A stretch of 64,000 nt of DNA, from the NCBI GenBank assembly GCA_018266175.1, contig JAFEAY010000012.1:32533-96532 (forward strand), read 5' to 3'. The DNA comes from Candidatus Dependentiae bacterium (GTDB lineage: Bacteria; Babelota; Babeliae; Babelales; RVW-14). The translations under genes and the position numbers were made by a program. The notes below the pieces were generated by a model. It searched no databases, was not told where the DNA came from, and saw only the letters and a program-made list of their open reading frames with translations. Below are positions 37,148 through 46,067 of the stretch, piece by piece. How positions within the stretch are numbered: position 1 is the first letter of the stretch; each line of letters starts with the position of its first letter.

Positions 37148-39597
37148 CCAAAAAAACTAAAGTAGCCAAGCGTACACAAACGAAAAGCGTGAAAAGCGTG
37201 AAAAAAGTGACCAAAAAAAGTGTACCAAAGAAAGTTGCCAAGCCTGCTTTAAAAGCAGCAAAGAGCGTGAAAAAGACCGCCAAAAAGGTGCTTACGCCTG
37301 CTCAAAAAAATATCAAAAAAGTCGTGAAGATTACTACTCCTTCACGAACACAAGCAAAGCCTGCTCCTAAAAAAGCTTTAAAAGCTCCAGCTCGTGTGAC
37401 AGCAAAACCTATCGCAAAAAAGCCAATCATAGCTCAAGTGGTAGGGGTAAAACCTGTTTCATTGAAAGCCTCAGCTGGTTCTCCTGTTAAGAAAAAAGGC
37501 CATGTCTCTTCAGCAACCTTGACTTCACGACAACCTACCCCTAAAGAAACACCTGTTGTGCCGGTATCAAGTGCCAAGAAAGTCGTTCCTGCAAAGCTAC
37601 CACTCAAAAAGACTTTGGCAAAACCAGGCTTACAAAAAGGATTTCCAGGCAAACGCGATATTAAGCAACAATTAAAAATTATTACGCAGGCTACAACACG
37701 CAAGCAAGGTTCTCGCGACCGCGATCTTGACGATGATGTTATGGTAAAATCAGATACTATTCCTGGACTCAAGCAATTTGAAAAACAGGTAGAGATTCTG
37801 ATTGAAAAAGGACGCATCAACGGCGTTCTTACCTACGAAGAAGTAATTCAATTTAATCAACGCTATAAATTTAGCGAAGAGGATTCTAACGAGTTACTCC
37901 GCTTTCTAGAAAAAGAAAACATTGATTTGATTTCTCAAGAAGAACTTGAATCTTCATCTGATGACTTTGACACTTTTGTCGATAGTGAAGAGCAATCTCG
38001 CTTTGAAACGCTTAAACCAGACCTTGAATCTTCACTTGAAGGCGCTGAACTTTCAAGCGAGTTAAGTTCTGATGATGATTATTTTGGCGAAAAAGATCTC
38101 GAGAAAATTAAAGGACTTGTTGAGCCAAGCCAACTGAATGACCCGGTTAAACTTTATCTCAAAGAAATCGGAAAAATCCCTCTGCTCAATAAAGTAACTG
38201 AAAAAGTTATTGCAGATAAAATTGCTCAAGGCAAACAAGATTCTATTGGTGCTATTTCTCAATTTCCATTTGTTGCAAAAGAGTTTATGGCACTAGAAGA
38301 TCGAGTATCTCGCGATCCAATGGCACTCAAAGATGTTATTCAATTTTCAGACTTTGACGAAGATAATTCACCAAAATTTGAAGAAGAAAAGCAAAAATTC
38401 CTCAAATCAATCGGCAAGATTAAAGATCTTGATGCCAACGAAGATAAAATTTATCGTTCTTACCGAGCGCTTCTTGATCAACAAGACAAGAAAAAAGAGA
38501 TGCTTGCAAAGGTCGATGAAAATAGAGCGAAGATTGTTGAAAGCATCCGTCTTATACGAATTTCTAATAAACAAATTCGCAAATTTGGTAAAAAAATTGA
38601 AAAATTCATCTCTAAAATTCAGGAAAAAGAAGAGGAAGCTCGATTAGCAGAATCAAAGCTCTCTTTCTACAAGAGCATCAAGTCTCCTAATGCTGACGAT
38701 CTTGAGACGATTGCATCACTGGAAAACACTGTACGAGCAAGCAATAAGCTGGTTAAAAAAACTGAAGCTGAAGCTGGCTTATCTCGAGCCGTCATGTTTA
38801 AGCTTTATAAGCAATTTTTTGTTGCTCAGAAAAAAGATAAAGAGGCTAAAGACGATCTTGCACGAGCAAATCTTCGACTGGTTGTTAATATTGCTAAAAA
38901 ATATATCAACCGCGGCCTTCACTTCTTAGATTTGATTCAAGAAGGAAACATCGGCCTGCTTAAAGCGGTTGAAAAATTTGAGTTTGAACGTGGATTTAAA
39001 TTTTCAACCTATGCAACATGGTGGATTAGACAAGCAATTACTCGAGCTATTGCTGATCAATCTCGAACCATTCGCGTACCGGTCCACATGGTTGAAACAT
39101 TGAGCAAGATTAATAAAATTACTCGCTCATATGTTCAAGAGTTCGGTCGTGAGCCAAGCTATACTGAGCTTGCCAAAGAGCTTAACCTTGATGAAAAGAA
39201 GATTAAAAACATCATTAAGATTTCGCGCGAACCGGTTTCACTTGAAACCCCAGTAGGCGATAGCGATGATACCTACCTTAAAGATTTCATTGAAGACGAA
39301 AACGACTATACGCCGGTCGATGCAGTTGTAAATGATGACCTCAAAGAAAAGGTTCGAGAAGTTCTTAAGACTTTGACTCCTCGAGAAGAGCGGGTGCTCA
39401 AGATGCGCTTTGGAATCGATGTTGCATCGGAACACACACTCGAAGAAGTGGGCAAGGACTTTTCAGTCACTCGTGAGCGTATTCGTCAGATAGAAGTTAA
39501 AGCATTACGTAAACTTCGTCACCCTTCACGCAGTAAAAAGCTACAAACTTTCTTTGATAAAGAATTTGATATTGCAGCATCAGAAACAATTGAGTAA
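37144..39597 (+). CDS. rpoD: Primary sigma factor (sigma-70) with long basic N-terminal extension
   Basis: 817 residues. Residues ~210-270 look like region 1.1, ~330-360 region 1.2 ([16 protein letters not shown]). Region 2 starts near 575 ([20 protein letters not shown], then [19 protein letters not shown]). Region 3 and region 4 follow ([31 protein letters not shown]). The odd part is residues 1-175: almost only Lys, Ala, Pro, Val, Thr and Ser ([20 protein letters not shown]), like histone H1 tails. The ribosome-binding site and ATGA overlap with dnaG support this start, so the tail is likely translated. Confidence 0.96.
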   Translation: MTKKTKVAKRTQTKSVKSVKKVTKKSVPKKVAKPALKAAKSVKKTAKKVLTPAQKNIKKVVKITTPSRTQAKPAPKKALKAPARVTAKPIAKKPIIAQVVGVKPVSLKASAGSPVKKKGHVSSATLTSRQPTPKETPVVPVSSAKKVVPAKLPLKKTLAKPGLQKGFPGKRDIKQQLKIITQATTRKQGSRDRDLDDDVMVKSDTIPGLKQFEKQVEILIEKGRINGVLTYEEVIQFNQRYKFSEEDSNELLRFLEKENIDLISQEELESSSDDFDTFVDSEEQSRFETLKPDLESSLEGAELSSELSSDDDYFGEKDLEKIKGLVEPSQLNDPVKLYLKEIGKIPLLNKVTEKVIADKIAQGKQDSIGAISQFPFVAKEFMALEDRVSRDPMALKDVIQFSDFDEDNSPKFEEEKQKFLKSIGKIKDLDANEDKIYRSYRALLDQQDKKKEMLAKVDENRAKIVESIRLIRISNKQIRKFGKKIEKFISKIQEKEEEARLAESKLSFYKSIKSPNADDLETIASLENTVRASNKLVKKTEAEAGLSRAVMFKLYKQFFVAQKKDKEAKDDLARANLRLVVNIAKKYINRGLHFLDLIQEGNIGLLKAVEKFEFERGFKFSTYATWWIRQAITRAIADQSRTIRVPVHMVETLSKINKITRSYVQEFGREPSYTELAKELNLDEKKIKNIIKISREPVSLETPVGDSDDTYLKDFIEDENDYTPVDAVVNDDLKEKVREVLKTLTPREERVLKMRFGIDVASEHTLEEVGKDFSVTRERIRQIEVKALRKLRHPSRSKKLQTFFDKEFDIAASETIE

Positions 39598-39624
39598 TCT
39601 TTTGTTGAGATAGTTCAAAACTTT

Positions 39625-39652
39625 GGGGCACCTAAACAGTGCCCCTTTTTTT
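39625..39652 (+). terminator. Intrinsic terminator after rpoD
   Basis: GGGGCAC (39625-39631) pairs with GTGCCCC (39639-39645) around a 7-nt loop, followed by seven T. Confidence 0.95.
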
Positions 39653-39686
39653 ATGCTTGTTAAGGGTTCAGTTCCAAGAGGTTGTC

Positions 39687-40832
39687 ATGAAAATTCTTCA
39701 TTTTATTACGAGCCTGAAAATGGGTGGGGCTGAAACAGCTTTAACCAATTTTTTGACCTACACGCTTCAAAAGCTTCCAGATCGCACCAAGCATACCGTC
39801 ATCTATCTGTACGATGGTCCTCACGTAAAAAAAATAAATGATTTGGGCATCCCGGTATTCCAGCTCAAGGGGTTGGTGCACCACTACGACCCAGTAGCTT
39901 TTTTCAGACTCATACGAATCATCAAGAAAATTAAGCCCAACGTAATCCATACGTCCCTCTGGTCTGCAAATATCATGGGGCGCCTTGCAGGTAAAATTTT
40001 GGGTATTCCCGTAATCAGCGACCTGCATGGCAGCGCGGTTGATGAGGGGAACTTTCGTAATCGTCTTGACGCACTCACCGCCCCACTTGCTCATACAATT
40101 ATCGCGGTAAGTGCAAGCGTACAAAACGCCTACCAGTTTGCTGTTATTCCTAAAATTATAGGCGAAAAGCGTCGAGAGTTAGTCACTCAAAATATTTGCG
40201 TAATTAATAATGGGATAGATATTGGCCGAGTACGCGACATCGCACGTCAGGGCGATAAAACAAACACTGTTGCTCGAAGCACCTTTGGTTGGACCGAACA
40301 TGACTTTGTTATCGGCGCTGTTGGACGCCTTGAACCCATCAAATCGTATGATGTCCTGATTCGAGCTTTTGCTCTTTTACTAAAAAATAAGAATTTAAAC
40401 AAATTACCTAAACTGTGTTTAATTGGCGATGGATCTGAAATGCATAAGCTCAAAGCCCTAGCCCTGACGCTTGGCGTTGAAAATAACATTTACTTTGCCA
40501 GCTCACGCAGCGATGCGATCAAGTTTTACCCGCTCTTTGATTGCTTTGCACTGTCGTCCAAAAGCGAGGGACTCTCGATTGCGTTGCTTGAAGCACTCTG
40601 CTTTGGACTACCAATTGTCAGTACACACAGCGGCATACAACATGACGTCATAACTCATCAGGTTAATGGGCTTTTGGTACCTATTGGTGATGAGCAGGCT
40701 TTAGCACAAGCACTGCTCACCTTAATTAATAACAAGAAGTTAGTAGACTCAATGCACGCAGCAAATCTTGAACTTATCAAATCATTTGATCTTGCTCAGA
40801 CTATTAATGCTTATCACAAGCTATATCGTTAG
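39687..40832 (+). CDS. GT4-family glycosyltransferase
   Basis: 381 residues from the ATG at 39687 with AGAGG upstream. N-terminal MKILHFITSLKMGGAETAL and C-terminal SEGLSIALLEALCFGLPIVST (E-x7-E motif) place it among GT-B retaining glycosyltransferases of family 4. LIGDGSEMHKLKALALTLGV is also typical. The acceptor is unknown; envelope polysaccharide or glycolipid are likely. It ends 11 nt from a convergent gene without a visible terminator. Confidence 0.9.
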   Translation: MKILHFITSLKMGGAETALTNFLTYTLQKLPDRTKHTVIYLYDGPHVKKINDLGIPVFQLKGLVHHYDPVAFFRLIRIIKKIKPNVIHTSLWSANIMGRLAGKILGIPVISDLHGSAVDEGNFRNRLDALTAPLAHTIIAVSASVQNAYQFAVIPKIIGEKRRELVTQNICVINNGIDIGRVRDIARQGDKTNTVARSTFGWTEHDFVIGAVGRLEPIKSYDVLIRAFALLLKNKNLNKLPKLCLIGDGSEMHKLKALALTLGVENNIYFASSRSDAIKFYPLFDCFALSSKSEGLSIALLEALCFGLPIVSTHSGIQHDVITHQVNGLLVPIGDEQALAQALLTLINNKKLVDSMHAANLELIKSFDLAQTINAYHKLYR

Positions 40833-40843
40833 GATGATTAGAG

Positions 40844-41959
40844 TTACTCTTCGTCCCAATCGCTATCGGAATCATCTTCGTCATCATCATCGCTCTCTTC
40901 TACTTTATCTCTACGAGCATTCAAAGCATCTGAAAGAATATCTACAAGCTCTTTTTCCTTAGGCTTTGCTTCTTTAGCAGTTATAACAAGCTTCTTCAAT
41001 TTTTTTGCTGCAAGTTCCTCTACAAAAGACAGCGGTGTCGAACCTGATGCTGGCAGCTTCCCTGCCGCAGGCTTTGATGGCGTTGGTTTTAGAGCTGACC
41101 CTTCCGACGGTAAAGCAGGAGGTTTTGGTGGCGGCGGTGGTGATTTAAAGGGAGGAGCTACCGGAATACTACTATCTCCAGATCCCGGTGATGGAACTGG
41201 CGATGGAGTCACCACCTCAACTATCGTAATTTTTGGCTTAATCTTGGCGAGTAATGCCTTCCCTTGAGAGGTTCTCTTGTAATGCAACTTGTAGTAATCT
41301 TTAAATACACTAACTTCATCCTTGGTTAAAGCTATTTTATTTTTTATCTTGTCCAGAATTGCTAAGTTTTCAGGGCTTAAGTTTTTATGTAAAGAAGCAA
41401 TAACTCGAGCAATAATCCTCGTCTCTTGATCGGTTAAAAAACTCTGATGCCCTTGAAGTATCTTATCAAATGCTTGATGGATTAAAAGTGGATTTTCATT
41501 ATTGATTTGATCAAGAACATTGAGACTTCCATACATACGGGCAGGATCGTTTTTTAATTTTTCAATCATATCGGCCAATGGAAGCACAATTGGCTTTTTC
41601 TTTGATCCAGGAGTAGCGAGCTTTCCACCAGAAGATGGGGTAGCTGGCAAAGGCCTCGGTTTTTTTCTCAATCCAGTAGATGGAGATTTATTTCCCCTCA
41701 ATTTCTTTGGAACTGAATGAGCAACAGGTCTACTCGCTTTGCGCTTGTTAGAATGAGCGTTACCTGACAACGAGTTTTTGATTGATTTCAGACCATCCTT
41801 TAAAGCAGTAAGCTTGTTTTTTAAGCCAACAAGACTTCCATGCAACTCTTTTACCCGATCTTCAAGCGCCATGGCATGCACCGCATCATAACAAGACAAA
41901 ACAAAGATACACGCAATCAGTCGACATATCCTTGCATTCAAGCGAACCAAAGCCTGCAT
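40844..41959 (-). CDS. Secreted Pro-rich protein with WASP-like WH2-central-acidic C-terminus
   Basis: 371 residues. Residues 1-30 are a signal peptide (LIACIFVLSCYDAVHAM). Residues ~32-68 form a heptad coiled coil (LVGLKNKLTALKDGLKSIK). A basic Ser/Pro linker (RKKPRPLPATP) and a helical middle (~125-240) follow. Residues ~249-308 are proline-rich, with SPPPPPKPPALP at 273-284. Residues 309-324, PLSFVEELAAKKLKKL, resemble a WH2 actin-binding motif (amphipathic helix then LKKx). Residues 337-352, ELVDILSDALNARRDK, resemble the central motif of WASP proteins. Residues 353-371 are a strongly acidic tail with a single Trp, SDSDWDEE, like the DDEWED end of N-WASP. The order Pro-rich, WH2, central, acidic is that of Arp2/3 activators. 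The homology is not proven; convergent low-complexity sequence is the alternative. Confidence 0.8.
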   Translation of the reverse strand: MQALVRLNARICRLIACIFVLSCYDAVHAMALEDRVKELHGSLVGLKNKLTALKDGLKSIKNSLSGNAHSNKRKASRPVAHSVPKKLRGNKSPSTGLRKKPRPLPATPSSGGKLATPGSKKKPIVLPLADMIEKLKNDPARMYGSLNVLDQINNENPLLIHQAFDKILQGHQSFLTDQETRIIARVIASLHKNLSPENLAILDKIKNKIALTKDEVSVFKDYYKLHYKRTSQGKALLAKIKPKITIVEVVTPSPVPSPGSGDSSIPVAPPFKSPPPPPKPPALPSEGSALKPTPSKPAAGKLPASGSTPLSFVEELAAKKLKKLVITAKEAKPKEKELVDILSDALNARRDKVEESDDDDEDDSDSDWDEE

Positions 41960-42166
41960 GACAAACCCCTTACCATCAAAAAATTATTTCATCTTTAATT
42001 CAAGAATACCCAAAAAGTAATCCGTTTAACAAGAAATCCGAAAATCGACAACTTAAATAATCTATTTGAAAAATAATAAAATTTTACAATTTAAAAATAT
42101 ATCAATTAATCGAACGAATAAAAATTAATTTTCACGCAATAAAATTCGCTTGGGCTTAAATTTTAT

Positions 42167-42195
42167 TTGATTTTTTTTATTTTAAGGTGTACAAT
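42167..42195 (+). promoter_or_regulatory. Predicted sigma-70 promoter for truA-cdsA
   Basis: TTGATT (42167-42172) and TACAAT (42190-42195) are separated by exactly 17 bases, in a very AT-rich context. It would start transcription near 42202, giving a ~93-nt leader for truA. Confidence 0.6.
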
Positions 42196-42220
42196 CAAAT
42201 ACGTAATTTTTTACTTAGAT

Positions 42221-42267
42221 AACCTCCATTTCCCCTGTCCTGGACGTTCGTCTGGATGGGGGTTTTT
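42221..42267 (+). promoter_or_regulatory. Terminator-like hairpin in the truA leader
   Basis: AACCTCCAT (42221-42229) pairs with ATGGGGGTT (one wobble), with an inner stem GACG/CGTC in the loop, then a T run. It lies between the promoter and the truA start, so it could work as an attenuator or end a short RNA of about 65 nt. Confidence 0.5.
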
Positions 42268-42294
42268 AATGTCCACTTTTTATACAAATAGTCT

Positions 42295-43071
42295 ATGAAA
42301 ACATATAAAATTACCGTTGCTTATGACGGAACAAATTACTACGGGTGGCAAATACAACCATCAGCCGCGACCGTTGCCCAGGCACTTCAGACCTCTTTTA
42401 CGCGAACATTTAATCACCCTATAACTCTTTTGGGGGCCTCTCGAACTGATACCGGTGTTCATGCGTTAGGACAAATTGCGCGGGTAAGAACATCGCTTGC
42501 TATCGGCCCAGATCAAATTTTGAAAGCTTGGAATAGCGCCCTGCCAAATGATATCCGAATCAGATCACTTGTTCCAATTGATGATAACTTTAATCCATGC
42601 TCAAATGTATTTGAAAAAACTTATTGGTACACGCTTTTTCTTAAACCGCCACTTCCTTTTGTAGCTCGCTACGGATGGTACTATCCATTTATGGACAGAG
42701 TTGATTTGGGAAAATTTCAAGACATTTTAAAGCTGTACGTTGGAACACATGATTTCGCATCATTTTGCAAAAGAGACGGTGAAAGAACAACCATAAGAAC
42801 CATCAACAGCATCACCGTAAAAAAATTATCTCGCTGGAACATGGTCCACATCGCCATAAAAGGGCCATCATTTTTACGTTTTCAAATCAGACGAATGATT
42901 GGATATGCACTTGATATTGCACAACAACCAAAAGTCCCGGTAGACTATATCAAAGCGATGCTTGATAACCCTAACCCCCAACAAACATTGGTCAAAGCTG
43001 ATGGCTCGGGACTCTGTTTGCGAAAAGTGATATACCTCAATGAACTTAACAATGAGCAAAGAACTTTTTAA
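42295..43071 (+). CDS. truA: tRNA pseudouridine(38-40) synthase
   Basis: 258 residues, standard length. KITVAYDGTNYYGWQIQP at the start and the catalytic Asp in LLGASRTDTGVHALGQIA identify TruA. GTHDFASFC and GPSFLRFQIRRMIG are the later conserved blocks. It modifies the anticodon stem-loop of many tRNAs. Its end overlaps the cdsA start. Confidence 0.95.
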   Translation: MKTYKITVAYDGTNYYGWQIQPSAATVAQALQTSFTRTFNHPITLLGASRTDTGVHALGQIARVRTSLAIGPDQILKAWNSALPNDIRIRSLVPIDDNFNPCSNVFEKTYWYTLFLKPPLPFVARYGWYYPFMDRVDLGKFQDILKLYVGTHDFASFCKRDGERTTIRTINSITVKKLSRWNMVHIAIKGPSFLRFQIRRMIGYALDIAQQPKVPVDYIKAMLDNPNPQQTLVKADGSGLCLRKVIYLNELNNEQRTF

Positions 43072-43726
43072 ACGTACTATTACTTCAGTTATTCTGATCA
43101 GCTGCCTTGGTGGAGCCTATCTCCATTCAACAACACTCTATAGCGCTCTTTTGATAGCGCTTGATTTAATGATTTTCAACTTTGAACTCCCCAATCTTTT
43201 TCCAATAAACAGCCTCAAGCGTTTTGCTTTAGGTATTATCTATCCAGGAATATCAATAGTATGCTTAATTTTACTCAACGAAGTTTATAGAGTTGAAAAT
43301 ATGATACTTCCGCTCTACCCATTTTTCATTGCTTGGAGCGCTGACACCTGCGGCTACTTTGTTGGCAAAGCAATTGGACGGCACAAAATGTGCCCAACAA
43401 TCAGCCCGGGCAAAAGCTGGGAGGGATTTGGAGGAAGCATTTTAGGTGTTCTTGCCGTGCACATCTTTCTTTCCCCGGTCCTTATCAATACACCATTTTC
43501 ATTAAGTATTGGATGGGTAAAAATAGCCCTATTGACTGTAATTATGACAACCATCGCATTTCTTGGTGGCCTCATGCTTTCATTCCTTAAGCGCAAGCAG
43601 GGCTTAAAAGACGCTGGAAATGTTCTTCCCGGACATGGTGGTTTTCTTGATCGATTTGATTCTGTTTTTTTTGTTGCACCTGCAACATGGCTTACTCTTT
43701 TATTGGCACAATTTTTGTCAACATAA
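43052..43726 (+). CDS. cdsA: Phosphatidate cytidylyltransferase
   Basis: About 224 residues from the ATG at 43052; an ATG at 43040 is an alternative. The CdsA signature is complete: SFLKRKQGLKDAGNVLPGHGG followed by FLDRFDS. SPGKSWEGFGGSILGV is the other conserved block. About six membrane helices, fewer than in typical CdsA. It makes CDP-diacylglycerol for phospholipid synthesis. It overlaps truA by about 20 nt, so the two are co-transcribed. Confidence 0.93.
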   Translation: MSKELFKRTITSVILISCLGGAYLHSTTLYSALLIALDLMIFNFELPNLFPINSLKRFALGIIYPGISIVCLILLNEVYRVENMILPLYPFFIAWSADTCGYFVGKAIGRHKMCPTISPGKSWEGFGGSILGVLAVHIFLSPVLINTPFSLSIGWVKIALLTVIMTTIAFLGGLMLSFLKRKQGLKDAGNVLPGHGGFLDRFDSVFFVAPATWLTLLLAQFLST

Positions 43727-43790
43727 GCTCAACGCTTTGATCTGATACATTCAATGAATCAAATTTCAAAACAAAATCTATTGGAACGTG

Positions 43791-43820
43791 AAAAAGGGCA
43801 CCTTTGCAGGTGCCCTTTTT
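43791..43820. terminator. Bidirectional terminator between cdsA and the RRM gene
   Basis: Thirteen-base perfect arms AAAAAGGGCACCT and AGGTGCCCTTTTT with a TTGC loop; the A5 and T5 ends allow termination on both strands of the convergent pair. Confidence 0.95.
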
Positions 43821-43846
43821 GTATTCTTAGCTTAATTCAGCTGCGA

Positions 43847-44251
43847 TTAGAATCGGGATGATCCGCCATCGGATGATCTGCCGAAACCACGGTCGTTGCC
43901 AAAGCCGCCACGACGATCGCCGCCGCGTTGGTCTCCGCCACGTCCACCATCACGACGGTATCCGCCACCGCCGAAACGACGTTCTCCGCCGCCATTACCA
44001 AATTCACGACGTGGACGAGCTTCGCTTACGCGCAATCTTTGTCCTTGAACTTCAAAGCCGTTCAAACCAGTGATAGCGTTTTCGCCGTCCATGTCTTCGC
44101 TCATTTCAACGAAGCCAAAACCACGAGACTCGCCGCTCAATTTGTCTTTGATGACGTGAGCTGTTTTAACTGAGCCGTATGAGGTAAAAAGGTTTTGAAG
44201 TTCTTGGTCTGAAACTGTTGCAGGTAAATTGCCAACGTAAATTCTTTTCAT
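43847..44251 (-). CDS. RRM-type RNA-binding protein with Gly/Arg-rich tail
   Basis: 134 residues. A single RNA recognition motif fills residues 1-80: RNP2 is RIYVGNL and RNP1 is SRGFGFVEM. The last 50 residues are Gly/Arg/Asp-rich (RRFGGGGYRRDGGRGGDQRG), as in cyanobacterial and proteobacterial glycine-rich RNA-binding proteins that act as RNA chaperones. It has a long upstream region (44252-44638), so its leader may be regulated. Confidence 0.93.
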   Translation of the reverse strand: MKRIYVGNLPATVSDQELQNLFTSYGSVKTAHVIKDKLSGESRGFGFVEMSEDMDGENAITGLNGFEVQGQRLRVSEARPRREFGNGGGERRFGGGGYRRDGGRGGDQRGGDRRGGFGNDRGFGRSSDGGSSRF

Positions 44252-44638
44252 ATCGAATTCTCTCTAAAAGTATATATCTAAAACTAATCAACTATTACAT
44301 ATGGCTCGTTTGCCATTTATTATATTCTCACTCAATTCTCAAGCGATACGGCCCCTTCACACAAAGTAAACATAAACCTATCAACTAAAATATTTCACTT
44401 AGAGATTCGATTAACGAACTCTTATAAATCAAAAGGTGGCAATCAATCACGTACCTATACTTTCATCTATCATACGTCACGAATGAATTTGCCGCAAATA
44501 AAAGTTATATTCCTCTTAAATTGTAGCTTTTTATGCATTTTTAGATAAAAAATAAAAACCTAACGGGCTTGCCATGCCAGACTTCTTTGCTTATCCTTCC
44601 AGGTCTAATCATTTTTATTTAAATTCAAAAGGACCTCT
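44252..44638. other. Divergent intergenic region
   Basis: 387 nt between the RRM gene and a secreted-protein gene. On the minus strand TATAAT (44324-44319) is a possible -10 box for the RRM gene but has no good -35 at 16-18 nt. A short ATGGC/GCCAT hairpin lies just downstream of it, in what would be the RRM leader. No open frame or repeat was found. Confidence 0.5.
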
Positions 44639-45085
44639 ATGAAACACTCAATCTCATTGAAACTTCTTATTATATTCGCAACTCTTGGCCTCTTTAACCT
44701 GAATGCAAATCAGACCAGCGACAATTATGTTCAGGCATTTCGAGCAGCTATCCGCTTTAATAACCTCTATCTCCATCAGCAAGCTCCGGCTCTAAGCAAA
44801 CTGATTAATGATGGAATAGCCATTATGGAAAAAAACTCTGTACGTGAAGACGCTTTTTTCAAACCCAATCATGTAACAATAACGAAAACCCGCTTATGGC
44901 AATATGCACGTGCTGAAAAGCCTAAAACCAAAAATGAGCGTGCTCTATTACGCACAGAATTTATCCAAGAACTCACGATTCTTAGAAACTTTTTCACTCA
45001 TTTCAGAGGAAGTTCGGACGAAGATAATCAAATTTCTATTACTGCTCTAGAAACCATAAACCAATTCGAACGAGACTTCTCTTAG
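44639..45085 (+). CDS. Secreted hypothetical helical protein
   Basis: 148 residues, preceded by AAGGACC. Residues 1-23 are a signal peptide (LKLLIIFATLGLFNLNAN). The rest is predicted helical with balanced charge and no Cys. No family recognised. A very strong bidirectional terminator follows. Confidence 0.7.
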   Translation: MKHSISLKLLIIFATLGLFNLNANQTSDNYVQAFRAAIRFNNLYLHQQAPALSKLINDGIAIMEKNSVREDAFFKPNHVTITKTRLWQYARAEKPKTKNERALLRTEFIQELTILRNFFTHFRGSSDEDNQISITALETINQFERDFS

Positions 45086-45120
45086 AATAATCTGAACGAC
45101 AGAAAGCTCATTTACGGACA

Positions 45121-45156
45121 ACAAAAAAGGCTCACGAATTTGTGAGCCTTTTTTGT
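45121..45156. terminator. Bidirectional intrinsic terminator
   Basis: Fifteen-base perfect arms ACAAAAAAGGCTCAC and its complement around a 6-nt loop, between convergent genes; A6 and T6 flank the GC core. Confidence 0.95.
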
Positions 45157-45177
45157 TACTTTTTTATTTTTTAATTT

Positions 45178-45867
45178 TTAAAAATCAAATGAACTCTCTT
45201 CATCACCCAACGACTCGCTTACATCGCCTGCACTATCTTGAGGGGCTGTCTCTGGAGAATTAAACATGGCGTCAAGATCGTTATCTGTGGTTGATTCTGT
45301 AGAAGCTGCTGCAACTGACGAACCATCTGCCGAACTATCTGCAGGCGCTTGAGCATGTGTACTTGGTATAGACGCTGCCATAGGAGGTTGTACCGGCACA
45401 CTTGGCGCTGGTGGTATTACAGCTGGAGCTTGAGCGGGCTGACTTGGCGCAGAAGATTCTGTTACTGGCGCTGAAGGTGAAACTTCTGGAGCTGCTGCTT
45501 GTGCCGTAGTATCGTGAGCTGTTGCTGTTTGATCTGCAGATCCTTGCTTAGGCTTGCTTTTATCTTTAGGCTTAATCTTGTCTTTAGGTTTGCTTTTGTC
45601 CTTAGGCTTGTCTTTAGTCTTGGCCTTGTCCTTAGGAGTCTTACTCTCTTTACCTTCCTTAGATTTCTTCTCTTCTTTCTGCTGCTTCTTTTGAGCTTTT
45701 TTTTCCTCTTTTGCCTTCTTCTTTGCCTCTTTGTCTTGAGAACCTTTCTCTTCTTTCTTCTCTCCGCCCCCACCACCTAAAAAGTCAAAGAGACCCGCCT
45801 GACTGGTTGCAACGCCAGTAGCACAAATCACCATGAGTAAAGCAAGTAACCGCATATTATTTTTCAT
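45178..45867 (-). CDS. Secreted Lys-rich low-complexity protein, family member 1
   Basis: 229 residues. Signal peptide at 1-24 (LLALLMVICATGVATSQA), then GLFDFLGGGGGEKKEE. Residues ~40-110 are almost only Lys, Glu, Asp, Ser and Pro with KxKDK units. Residues ~115-190 are Ala/Pro/Ser-rich. The tail DNDLDAMFNSPE..ESSFDF ends in Phe. N-terminal and C-terminal ends match the next gene (46068-46973), while the middles differ. Function unknown; the ends may be export or anchoring signals and the middle a spacer. Confidence 0.75.
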   Translation of the reverse strand: MKNNMRLLALLMVICATGVATSQAGLFDFLGGGGGEKKEEKGSQDKEAKKKAKEEKKAQKKQQKEEKKSKEGKESKTPKDKAKTKDKPKDKSKPKDKIKPKDKSKPKQGSADQTATAHDTTAQAAAPEVSPSAPVTESSAPSQPAQAPAVIPPAPSVPVQPPMAASIPSTHAQAPADSSADGSSVAAASTESTTDNDLDAMFNSPETAPQDSAGDVSESLGDEESSFDF

Positions 45868-46067
45868 ACAAATCCCCTGTCATTTAAAAACGCTTTTTTA
45901 TAAACTAAAAACTATTCTCTACCTCCAGAATAGCAAAGAGTATTTCCAAATAGCAAATTAGAAAAAAGTAAATGTAAAACTAATTCTTTAAGTTTTTCTT
46001 AAATGAAAGCCTACAGTCGGTAAAAAAGACCACGCAGTTGCAAGCCCTTTTATGAACTTTTAACATT

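Larger units (their letters stand above)
41960..42294. other. AT-rich intergenic region with truA leader
   Basis: This stretch separates the divergent WASP-like gene and truA. The left two thirds are very AT-rich with no open frame. The right third contains a good promoter (42167-42195) and a terminator-like hairpin (42221-42267). I see nothing else. Confidence 0.7.

Noticed and set aside
45462..45780. Overlapping open frames on both strands within the Lys-rich secreted protein gene
   Set aside because: They arise from low-complexity AAG/GAA-rich codons; only the minus-strand frame at 45178-45867 has a ribosome-binding site and signal peptide.
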